From Candidatus Mcinerneyibacteriota bacterium (lineage in GTDB: Bacteria > AUK180 > JAQVHJ01), in the NCBI GenBank assembly GCA_030630935.1, contig DAOVMD010000248.1, positions 1 through 5,252 on the forward strand: DNA of 5,252 nucleotides, read 5' to 3'. The position numbers and the translations under genes were made by a program. The notes beneath the pieces are model-generated. The model ran no database searches and had not been told where the DNA came from. It was given only the letters and a program-made list of their open reading frames with translations. Shown here in pieces: positions 1 through 5,252 of this stretch (positions are counted from its first letter, which is position 1; each line of letters starts with the position of its first letter).

Positions 1-17
1 GTCAGCATTCAGTACTG

Positions 18-35
18 TCTAGATCTAGTATCTAG
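18..35. repeat. TCTAG-word cluster with 10-bp palindrome
   Basis: Three TCTAG words occur at 18-22, 24-28 and 31-35. The first two form the perfect palindrome CTAGATCTAG (19-28), next to the small palindrome AGTACT (11-16). CTAG is usually rare in bacterial genomes, so three copies in 18 bases stand out. Function unknown. Confidence 0.45.
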
Positions 36-47
36 GTCTTGAAACTG

Positions 48-67
48 AAGTTTCCGAGAGGAAACTT
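48..67. repeat. Perfect 8-bp inverted repeat with GAGA tetraloop
   Basis: AAGTTTCC (48-55) and GGAAACTT (60-67) are exact reverse complements separated by GAGA. Read on the plus strand, the RNA loop is a GNRA tetraloop closed by C-G, an unusually stable arrangement; on the minus strand the loop is TCTC. A second, mutually exclusive hairpin, GAAAC (41-45) with GTTTC (50-54), shares the left arm. Position past the operon end suggests a terminator or 3'-end structure, or part of a repeat, but no direct U-tract follows on either strand. Confidence 0.55.
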
Positions 68-84
68 ATGAGCGAAGCGATGCT

Positions 85-204
85 ATTCTTTTATTTTTTC
101 TTTGTTTTTTATTTTTCTCTGCGTTCGGAGTTTACCCCGTTTTTTTCGGGGCGGTGAATATTTTTCCTTTGTTTTTGTTTTTTTCTTTTGTTGTTTGTTT
201 TGTT
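85..204. other. T-rich (plus) / A-rich (minus) intergenic tract after the operon
   Basis: Almost unbroken T runs on the plus strand, with occasional C, G or A, occupy about 85-117 and 158-204 on both sides of a short GC-rich island (about 118-157). On the operon's own mRNA this becomes an A-rich 3' trailer, so it gives no U-tract for a leftward intrinsic terminator. For any rightward transcript entering from the left it would supply U-rich sequence. I see no gene here; the only frame of note is a 29-codon Phe-rich one dictated by the T runs. Confidence 0.6.
135..151. repeat. Small hairpin CCCCG-T7-CGGGG
   Basis: CCCCG at 135-139 and CGGGG at 147-151 are exact inverted copies around seven T. 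In the operon mRNA this is a CCCCG stem with an A7 loop, extendable by one G-U pair. The operon-side transcript has no U-run after it, so a classical terminator is not supported in that direction. On the plus strand a T-rich stretch starts about 8 nt downstream, giving only a weak terminator-like arrangement. It may instead protect a 3' end or be part of an interspersed repeat. Confidence 0.5.
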
Positions 205-954
205 TTAATCGAAGAGGATGATTTGTTTATCCGAGTTTTCCAACTTAGCTAATCTTGATCTTGAATTAAATGTTTCATCAAGAATTGAAATGTTGTTTAA
301 CAGGTTTTCCGGGCTATCATCAAACACCAACTCACCTTTTTTAAGGATAATGATTCTATCACTTATTTCAATTGCCTTATTTATATCATGAAAAACTACT
401 AAGACCGGATGATGCTTTTTGTATAAATCATTAATTGTCCGGATTATTAAATTTTGATAAAATGGGTCAAGGTGTGAAATTGGTTCATCAAAAATATAGA
501 TCTCCGGTTCCTGGTACATTAACATTGCAATTTGAACTAATTGTTTTTCGCCTGTAGAGATTTCATTTAACGTTAATTCTAATTTATCTTCCAAATTAAG
601 ATAATTAACTATCTGTTCGAATTTCTTATAAGATGCATTATTAGAGATATACCTTCCAAGTTTTATTATATCTTCTACTTTATACTCATAAATAGAGAAA
701 AACTCCTGGTGCATCATTCCAATAATTTTTGCAATCGCACTTTGTTTTAAGTTCTTTATATCTTGCCCATTTAATTTAACTTGCCCGTTAAAATTATTAT
801 AAATTTTTGAAATGCATCTCAATAACGAAGTTTTCCCTGAACCGTTAGGTCCGATTATAGAAATGATCTGGGGCTTGGAAACTTCAAAATTAATTTCCTT
901 TAGTATTTCCTTCTTTTCAAAATTTAAACTCAAGTCAACTATATTTATTAACAC
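205..954 (-). CDS. ABC transporter ATP-binding protein, BtuD/FecE-like
   Basis: A 249-residue cytoplasmic ATPase that powers the permease. The start is GTG at 952-954, directly after the permease stop and backed by a good ribosome binding site. In order it shows Walker A GPNGSGKT (35-42), a Q-loop with Gln83 (M-M-H-Q), signature region I-S-T-G-E-K-Q (132-138), Walker B with EIYIFDEP (151-158; Asp156, Glu157), D-loop S-H-L-D (160-163) and switch histidine His189 (V-F-H-D). All catalytic residues are present. The signature reads S-T-G-E instead of the common S-G-G-E/Q, a conservative-looking departure. Length is that of a single nucleotide-binding domain in the FecE/BtuD/HmuV class, so two copies per transporter are expected. 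It is the last gene of the operon visible here; the codon after Phe-Asp is TAA (205-207). Confidence 0.93.
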   Translation of the reverse strand: MLINIVDLSLNFEKKEILKEINFEVSKPQIISIIGPNGSGKTSLLRCISKIYNNFNGQVKLNGQDIKNLKQSAIAKIIGMMHQEFFSIYEYKVEDIIKLGRYISNNASYKKFEQIVNYLNLEDKLELTLNEISTGEKQLVQIAMLMYQEPEIYIFDEPISHLDPFYQNLIIRTINDLYKKHHPVLVVFHDINKAIEISDRIIILKKGELVFDDSPENLLNNISILDETFNSRSRLAKLENSDKQIILFD

Positions 955-1935
955 TTACCTTCTCCTTAATAAGAATAGAAAATACGGCCCGCCAATTAAT
1001 GCTGTGACCACTCCGATCGGAATAATTACACCCGGGATTATTAACCTTGATAATAATTCACAAATTGCAAGGAATACCCCTCCTCCAAGAATCGAGAGGA
1101 AAAATAGTTCCTTATGTTTTGGACCAACGAGCTTTCTTAAAATATGCGGTACTACTAAACCTACGAAACCAATGATTCCGGTTAAGGATACTGAAACCGA
1201 AACCAGGATAGAAATCATAATAAAATAGAATTTTCTAATTCGACTGACATTTAACCCCAGCGAAATAGCTGAAGTATCACTCAAAGATAAAATATCTAAA
1301 TATTTATATGTTGGGAATATTATTATATATATTAACACTACTACTATAAGTAATAAAATAATTAAATTACTATCAAAAATCTCCAGGTCTCCCAGAAACC
1401 AACCCATGATCCCATGAAACTCCGATGTTTTTGAGATGGATAAAAGGAATACCATAACACTTGAGAAGATACTCCCGACAATTACTCCTGCTAAAATTAA
1501 CCTGAAGGGATCAGATTTGTTCTTATAAATTGAAAGACTATATACGATAAAAATTGAAGCAAGAGCCCCGATAAATGAAAAAACTAATAATGATGCAAAT
1601 CCGAATACCTTAAATAATCCAAGAGCTATCCCGATACATAGTCCTAAACCTGCCCCGGATGATGTCCCGAGAAGATACGGCTCTGCCAATGGATTCTTTG
1701 TAATTGCTTGAAACGTCAGACCGGATATAGATAAGCTCCCCCCAATTAGAAATGCCATGATTAACCTAAATAACCGAATCTTTAAAATTGCATAATCTAT
1801 TTCAACTAAAGAATTATTTAATAACTTCGATAAAATATCAAATTTATAATTAAAACTCATAAATAAAGTGAAGAACATCGTGATAATCAATAGTAAGAAA
1901 AAAATTATATATATTTTTATAAGCTTTTTATTCAT
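955..1935 (-). CDS. FecCD-family ABC transporter permease, BtuC-like
   Basis: A 326-residue inner-membrane permease of the FecCD/BtuC family, normally a homodimer with ten helices per subunit that forms the channel for cobalamin or an iron chelate. Many hydrophobic segments run throughout, the first at about residues 8-28. Family hallmarks are present: R-L-F-R (54-57; usually R-L-P-R), the G-x-x-x-x-x-S-G-L-x-F-Q helix (66-76), NPLAEP (81-86), GTSSGA (90-95), the cytoplasmic loop GFVGLVVPHILRKLVGPKHK (about 256-275) that contacts the ATPase, and the terminal P-I-G-V-V-T-A-L-I-G-G-P-Y-F segment. Length is typical. The ATG overlaps the stop of the binding-protein gene by one base and has no strong Shine-Dalgarno of its own, so translation is probably coupled. 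The C-terminal Arg-Arg-Arg codons double as the ribosome binding site of the ATPase gene. Confidence 0.93.
   Translation of the reverse strand: MNKKLIKIYIIFFLLLIITMFFTLFMSFNYKFDILSKLLNNSLVEIDYAILKIRLFRLIMAFLIGGSLSISGLTFQAITKNPLAEPYLLGTSSGAGLGLCIGIALGLFKVFGFASLLVFSFIGALASIFIVYSLSIYKNKSDPFRLILAGVIVGSIFSSVMVFLLSISKTSEFHGIMGWFLGDLEIFDSNLIILLLIVVVLIYIIIFPTYKYLDILSLSDTSAISLGLNVSRIRKFYFIMISILVSVSVSLTGIIGFVGLVVPHILRKLVGPKHKELFFLSILGGGVFLAICELLSRLIIPGVIIPIGVVTALIGGPYFLFLLRRR
958..966 (-). promoter_or_regulatory. Ribosome binding site supporting the GTG start of the ATPase gene
   Basis: Minus strand AGGAGAAGG, formed by the last three Arg codons of the permease. Its AGGAG core ends 7 nt before the GTG at 952-954, with only the permease TAA stop (955-957) between the purine run and the GTG. 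This decides the start, since no in-frame ATG occurs near the N-terminal beta strand. Confidence 0.75.
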
Positions 1936-2837
1936 TAGTTAAATATGGTTCGCATATTCGCTCTTTTTATTATCTCCTCCATTCCAATTACTAACCTCGG
2001 ACCTGGTCTCAATAATAAATCAGGATCAATATCCCCTATTATTTTGTCGTTCTTGACCGCATTTATCTTCTTCCAAATATCATCGTCCTTCATAAACTTA
2101 ATAATATTTTCATAATCTTGAACCCCAATGATTAGGATGATATCGGGATTCTCTTCAAGTACTACTTCAAGGTTAATCTTTTTGTAACCAGAGATATAAC
2201 GGGATGCAATGTTTATAAATCCTAATCTCTCTAATACGGAATCTAAAATTGTTTCAGTCCCGGCAATCGTTAATGGATCCCACCAAATGATTGGTAATAC
2301 TTTTAGTTTATTACTTGATTTTGGATATACTGTATTGTTAAACTTATACTTTAAACTGTCGATTTTAGATTTCGTAATATTCGGGGTTTTTGAAAATTGC
2401 GAAATTATTTCCAGCGACTTTATCAGGTCTTTAATCGATGTTATGTACAGTTCCAGCACCGGAATATTTAATTGCTGCAGTTTCTCTGTAGTTTTCCTCT
2501 GTACTAACCCTGTTGTTATAACCAGATCAGGCTTTTGTTTAATGATTTTCTCAATATCTGGTCGTTGAAAATGTCCAACAGAAGGGATATTATCTGATTC
2601 TTTAGGGAAAGACGCTTCATCAACCCTACCCACTAGTAAACCTTCTAATTCTAAGTAATAGAATATCTCGAGAAGATTTGGAGCAAGAACAATGATCCTA
2701 TTCGGTCTTTCAGGTAATGAAATTTCTTCTCCATTTAAGCCGGATATTTTAAATGCTCCCCCATCTTCAATCCTGCCATTGCAACCGGAGAACAATATAG
2801 TAAATAAAAGAAACAATATAAAGATTTTATATTTCAT
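1935..2837 (-). CDS. ABC transporter substrate-binding lipoprotein, BtuF-like
   Basis: A 300-residue periplasmic binding protein of the BtuF/FhuD/TroA-like class (COG0614 type), which captures ligand released by the receptor and docks on the permease. The N-terminus is a lipoprotein signal with lipobox L-F-S-G-C, so the protein is predicted to be anchored through Cys19 rather than free in the periplasm. The first lobe has P-x-R-I-I-V-L-A-P-N-x-x-E (45-57) and P-D-I-E-K-I-I-x-x-K-P-D-L-V-I (93-107). The second has WWDPLTIAGTETILDSVLERLG (185-206) and LEVVLEENPDIILIIG (223-238). Glu57 and Glu224 align with the paired glutamates that, in the E. coli BtuCD-F structure, contact permease arginines. 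Trp185/Trp186 may line the ligand cleft (inference). The family includes cobalamin, heme and ferric-siderophore binders; the flanking BtuB-like receptor favours corrinoid. Its TAA stop shares its last A with the permease ATG (minus strand TAATG). Confidence 0.9.
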   Translation of the reverse strand: MKYKIFILFLLFTILFSGCNGRIEDGGAFKISGLNGEEISLPERPNRIIVLAPNLLEIFYYLELEGLLVGRVDEASFPKESDNIPSVGHFQRPDIEKIIKQKPDLVITTGLVQRKTTEKLQQLNIPVLELYITSIKDLIKSLEIISQFSKTPNITKSKIDSLKYKFNNTVYPKSSNKLKVLPIIWWDPLTIAGTETILDSVLERLGFINIASRYISGYKKINLEVVLEENPDIILIIGVQDYENIIKFMKDDDIWKKINAVKNDKIIGDIDPDLLLRPGPRLVIGMEEIIKRANMRTIFN

Positions 2838-2848
2838 ACTGTTAAAAA

Positions 2849-2854
2849 CCTCCT
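2849..2854 (-). promoter_or_regulatory. Ribosome binding site of the substrate-binding protein gene
   Basis: Minus strand AGGAGG, 11 nt before the ATG at 2835-2837. It overlaps the TAG stop of the receptor gene (minus strand TAGGAGG), so termination of one gene and initiation of the next occur in the same 15-nt gap. Confidence 0.85.
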
Positions 2855-4796
2855 AGAATTCATAATTTAACTGAAGTTCAAATGTCCTTGGAGTTCCAGG
2901 GTAATCGTTATCATCTACTGTATATCCAAATGCTTCGGGCGTAATATCATTAGTAATATTATTGACCTTACAAGAAAGACCGAGGTCTGGAGTGAGTTTC
3001 AGACCATATCCCAGGTCGAAAGTTAACTTTGGACCAATTATCTTCAGTTCCTGTTCCCAATAGTTGAGACCGGGATAATAATTTTTGATATTGCCCCTGT
3101 AGTTGCCTGTAAAGGTCAGTTGAGACTTTTTAAATTTATAATTAAAGTAGATATTTGCTTTATGCTGGGGAAAGAACGACAGTGCCCTTTCATTCTCCGT
3201 AAACACACTGGGATCAACTTCTGAACTAAGCACATAAGATTCTCTACCTTCAGTATATGAATACCCGAACTTTAAAATAATATTATCCCAATACAAGGAT
3301 ATTTTAGGATTAATATTTAATGTATTAGTTTCGGCAATATTGATTGGTTTATATTGATACCAGGTCACCGGAATCCAAAGAATCCTGTCCTTGATATTCA
3401 AGCTTTGAGTATTAAGAACAAAATCAAATCCTTTACTTTTATATTGAAATCCTAAGGTATAAATTTCAGAGGTCTCAGGATTAAGGTCAGGGTTTCCGTA
3501 GTTGGGATAATATAGATCATTGAATGAAGGAAATTTCACATCAATGCCTTTTGAGAATTTCAAAAATGTTTTTTGTTCTCTCCCTAATGGAATAACTGCT
3601 CCAAAAAGATAAGTATTATAGTCCTTGTACTTCTCAGAAACTTGGTTTCCATAAGATACGGTAAAATTCATGCCTTTGAAGAAATCAGGATAGTATTTAT
3701 AAATCCCCCAATAAGAATTGAAAATTTCTGTCTGCCCCCATTGATCTTTAAAGTAAGACCCGCCCCAAGGATACTCATAGATAGATGATAAATAATTTTG
3801 GCATTGACTGACACCTAATTTTATTAAGGAATCTCCAAATCTATATGAAGAATCCAGGTCAAGACTGATCTTCTCAACATAAATTTGTGAATAGGTTTCT
3901 TTTCCTGTAAAATAATCCTTTGATGTAAAATTCAGCGTTTCTGAAATAAATCCCGGTAAAATGGTTATTTTAAAGTTATTATCAGGAAATATTACCAACT
4001 TTGAATTGAATGCCCACCTATCCCGTTCCTGATAATCAAATAGAGAGTAAACTTCAGTATCACCAAAGAACCCTTTTACTCCATCAGCTGGTTTAGGACC
4101 GGGAACTCCTATCTTATCAATTGAATGTATTAAATTTGATTCAAGTACCAGGTTTTTAAAATCACTCCTACTCGATATTAATAGACCGGCATTCTCAAAT
4201 TCGGAATTAGGACGATAATTATTTCCAAAATTACCATATAAATTCAAATATATAGCGTTTTTTATTGCCATCTCCCCACTGAACCCGTAATTATCAAGGG
4301 TGTTACGGCTAACCTTGATTCGTCTCTCCATTTTTGATGGTTTTTTCGTGATGATATTTATAACTCCACCTAACCCGCCATTACCGTAGAGGTTCGCAAC
4401 TCCACCCTGAAGAATCTCTATTCTCTCAACTAGATCAACAGATATTACCGAAAGATCAACAGTCCCTGTTCCTACTGAGTTCAGAGGTTTACCATTCAAC
4501 AGGATTAAAACCTCAGAAGATGTTGAACCCGGAAGCATAGCAGTCTTTAATTGACCTTCTGCTCCGTAATCATTTACTGAGATTGATGTGAATGCCTTTA
4601 ATACATCTGCAAGGTCTTTCGGATTCAATGATTCTATTTCTGCCCTGGTAATCACAGTTACATTCTGAACAATTTCCTCAGGCTTCTCAATTAACTTGGT
4701 AGCTGTAATTACAATCTCATCTTCAGAATATGTATTTACATTGAAAAATATAAAGGATACTAAAAAAATAAATGCAATTATTTTAATTATCTTCAT
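2853..4796 (-). CDS. TonB-dependent outer-membrane receptor, BtuB-like
   Basis: A 647-residue TonB-dependent transporter predicted to move a scarce ligand, most likely cobalamin or a related corrinoid, through the outer membrane. Residues 1-24 form a signal peptide (two Lys, then a hydrophobic core ending at N-T-Y-S). A TonB-box-like segment DEIVITATK (26-34) follows directly, close to DTLVVTANR of E. coli BtuB. The plug spans about 36-155, with GQLKT (81-85), the S-S-x-V-L-I-L-L-N-G stretch (93-102) and ERIEILQGG...LYGNGGLGGVINIITKK (124-152). The rest is a beta-barrel with many aromatic residues, including YGNPDLNPETSE (433-444), matching BtuB's YGNPNLDPEKSK, and the last residue is the Phe expected for barrel insertion. 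Two plug arginines usual in the family (in I-R-G and L-R-G-P) are Pro89 and Gln130 here. Length is near that of BtuB. Colicin, heme or siderophore receptors share the fold, so the substrate is inferred. Confidence 0.92.
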   Translation of the reverse strand: MKIIKIIAFIFLVSFIFFNVNTYSEDEIVITATKLIEKPEEIVQNVTVITRAEIESLNPKDLADVLKAFTSISVNDYGAEGQLKTAMLPGSTSSEVLILLNGKPLNSVGTGTVDLSVISVDLVERIEILQGGVANLYGNGGLGGVINIITKKPSKMERRIKVSRNTLDNYGFSGEMAIKNAIYLNLYGNFGNNYRPNSEFENAGLLISSRSDFKNLVLESNLIHSIDKIGVPGPKPADGVKGFFGDTEVYSLFDYQERDRWAFNSKLVIFPDNNFKITILPGFISETLNFTSKDYFTGKETYSQIYVEKISLDLDSSYRFGDSLIKLGVSQCQNYLSSIYEYPWGGSYFKDQWGQTEIFNSYWGIYKYYPDFFKGMNFTVSYGNQVSEKYKDYNTYLFGAVIPLGREQKTFLKFSKGIDVKFPSFNDLYYPNYGNPDLNPETSEIYTLGFQYKSKGFDFVLNTQSLNIKDRILWIPVTWYQYKPINIAETNTLNINPKISLYWDNIILKFGYSYTEGRESYVLSSEVDPSVFTENERALSFFPQHKANIYFNYKFKKSQLTFTGNYRGNIKNYYPGLNYWEQELKIIGPKLTFDLGYGLKLTPDLGLSCKVNNITNDITPEAFGYTVDDNDYPGTPRTFELQLNYEF

Positions 4797-5252
4797 AAAC
4801 CTGGACCTCCTCTAATAATAAATACGGCATATTAAAATTCTTAAACTCTGTATCGTTTTCCCGAATCTTAAAGATTAAGTCGCCTTTTAATCGCAATTTT
4901 AAATAGCAGGATTTATTCGAAAGAAGCTCCTTAAGATCAGAATACACAAATGAATCCGCTGGGATTAAAACAAAATCTTTTGAATTATTGAAATCAGCAT
5001 CTGTAAATGGTCGATTCTCCGGCATCTGCTCAAGTGAAATCACATTTAAGAATGCTTCAACACCATCCTTCTTTAATTGCTTATCAAAACCCAAACCTAA
5101 AGAAACAACCCGAAAATCTCCGTCAATCCGTTTCTGAAACTTATATGTACAAGTAACACCATTTCGAATGATTATAATCTCCTGATCGTTCTTGCTGATG
5201 TCAAGGTCTGAATATGAACTTGAACAACCCATGATAACAATGGTAAATAAAA
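4783..5252 (-). CDS. Unrecognised lipoprotein, 5'-truncated by window edge
   Basis: I do not recognise this family. The first Met codon in frame (5230-5232) is probably not the start. The frame stays open to the window edge, and its upstream codons read L-F-T-I-V-I-M-G-C-S-S-S, which is the hydrophobic end of a signal peptide followed by a lipobox (I-M-G-C). The signal peptidase II cysteine is codon 5224-5226, so the start lies to the right of 5252. The mature protein is about 147 residues, rich in alternating polar/hydrophobic stretches that suggest beta structure, with no membrane segment after the signal. It has two further cysteines, 25 and 106 residues after the lipidated one, that could form a disulfide. 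It ends in TAA 14 nt inside the receptor gene and carries that gene's ribosome binding site, so the two are co-transcribed and probably translationally coupled. A role alongside the receptor, on either face of the outer membrane, is inference from context only. It is much shorter than the BtuG surface lipoprotein of Bacteroides. Confidence 0.85.
   Translation of the reverse strand, partial: LFTIVIMGCSSSYSDLDISKNDQEIIIIRNGVTCTYKFQKRIDGDFRVVSLGLGFDKQLKKDGVEAFLNVISLEQMPENRPFTDADFNNSKDFVLIPADSFVYSDLKELLSNKSCYLKLRLKGDLIFKIRENDTEFKNFNMPYLLLEEVQVYEDN
4806..4812 (-). promoter_or_regulatory. Ribosome binding site of the TonB-dependent receptor gene
   Basis: Minus strand reads GAGGAGG, 9 nt before the ATG at 4794-4796. 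It sits inside the coding region of the upstream lipoprotein gene. It supports this ATG as the receptor start and implies that ribosomes finishing the lipoprotein are close enough to reinitiate. Confidence 0.85.

Noticed and set aside
135-151. Intrinsic terminator of the operon
   Set aside because: In the operon direction the stem is only 5-6 bp and is followed by TAAACTCCG rather than a U-run, so it is listed as a hairpin only.
68-157. 29-codon plus-strand ORF (ATG at 68, TGA at 155-157) with GAGAGG 6 nt upstream, inside the 48-67 hairpin
   Set aside because: The Phe/Tyr-rich content is forced by the T runs, the ORF is very short, and the SD-like bases are explained by the inverted repeat. 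A hairpin-masked start is intriguing but unsupported.
1-204. CRISPR array, tRNA or riboswitch
   Set aside because: There are no regularly spaced repeats, no cloverleaf or CCA-type end, and no B12-box-like conserved element in this region.
812-1228. Plus-strand open frame of 138 codons
   Set aside because: It is antisense to the ATPase/permease genes, which carry clear family motifs. The antisense product has no recognisable domain and no good ribosome binding site.
2209-2568. Plus-strand open frame of 119 codons
   Set aside because: It is antisense to the conserved binding-protein gene; its composition looks like a reverse-complement shadow.
5230-5232. ATG as the start of the lipoprotein gene
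   Set aside because: It sits one codon before the Gly-Cys of a lipobox with hydrophobic codons in frame upstream to the window edge, and there is no Shine-Dalgarno just before it.

Overview
The window holds the 3' part of one operon, transcribed entirely leftward (minus strand). It encodes a TonB-dependent importer of the vitamin B12 / metal-chelate type. In transcription order it contains: an unrecognised lipoprotein whose 5' end lies beyond the right edge (4783-5252); a BtuB-like outer-membrane receptor (2853-4796); a BtuF-like substrate-binding lipoprotein (1935-2837); a FecCD/BtuC-type permease (955-1935); and a BtuD/FecE-type ATPase (205-954). The genes overlap by 14 nt, are separated by 15 nt, overlap by 1 nt and abut with 0 nt, so a single transcript is very likely.

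Together the genes give a full path across a double-membrane envelope. The receptor takes the ligand across the outer membrane using TonB energy, the binding protein captures it in the periplasm, and a permease/ATPase pair (normally C2D2) drives it into the cytoplasm. TonB/ExbB/ExbD are not in the window. The receptor plug and TonB box resemble BtuB, so cobalamin or another corrinoid is the favoured substrate. FecCD-family systems for heme and siderophores share the same architecture, and the operon promoter or leader, where a cobalamin riboswitch could settle the question, is off the right edge.

The organism is a diderm with AT-rich DNA (roughly one third G+C by eye, not computed). Strong AGGAGG-type Shine-Dalgarno sites precede three of the genes, which is less typical of core Bacteroidia. 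A relative of Ignavibacteria/Chlorobi, Spirochaetes or another AT-rich diderm phylum is possible, but the lineage cannot be fixed from this sequence.

The left 204 bases carry no convincing gene. They hold a CTAG-rich palindromic patch (18-35), a perfect 8-bp hairpin with a GAGA tetraloop and a competing hairpin (41-67), and a strikingly T-rich strand (about 85-204) interrupted by a CCCCG/CGGGG hairpin (135-151). This looks like a structured intergenic or repeat region past the operon's end. The least explained protein is the lipoprotein translationally linked to the receptor, which is the best candidate for an undescribed component.
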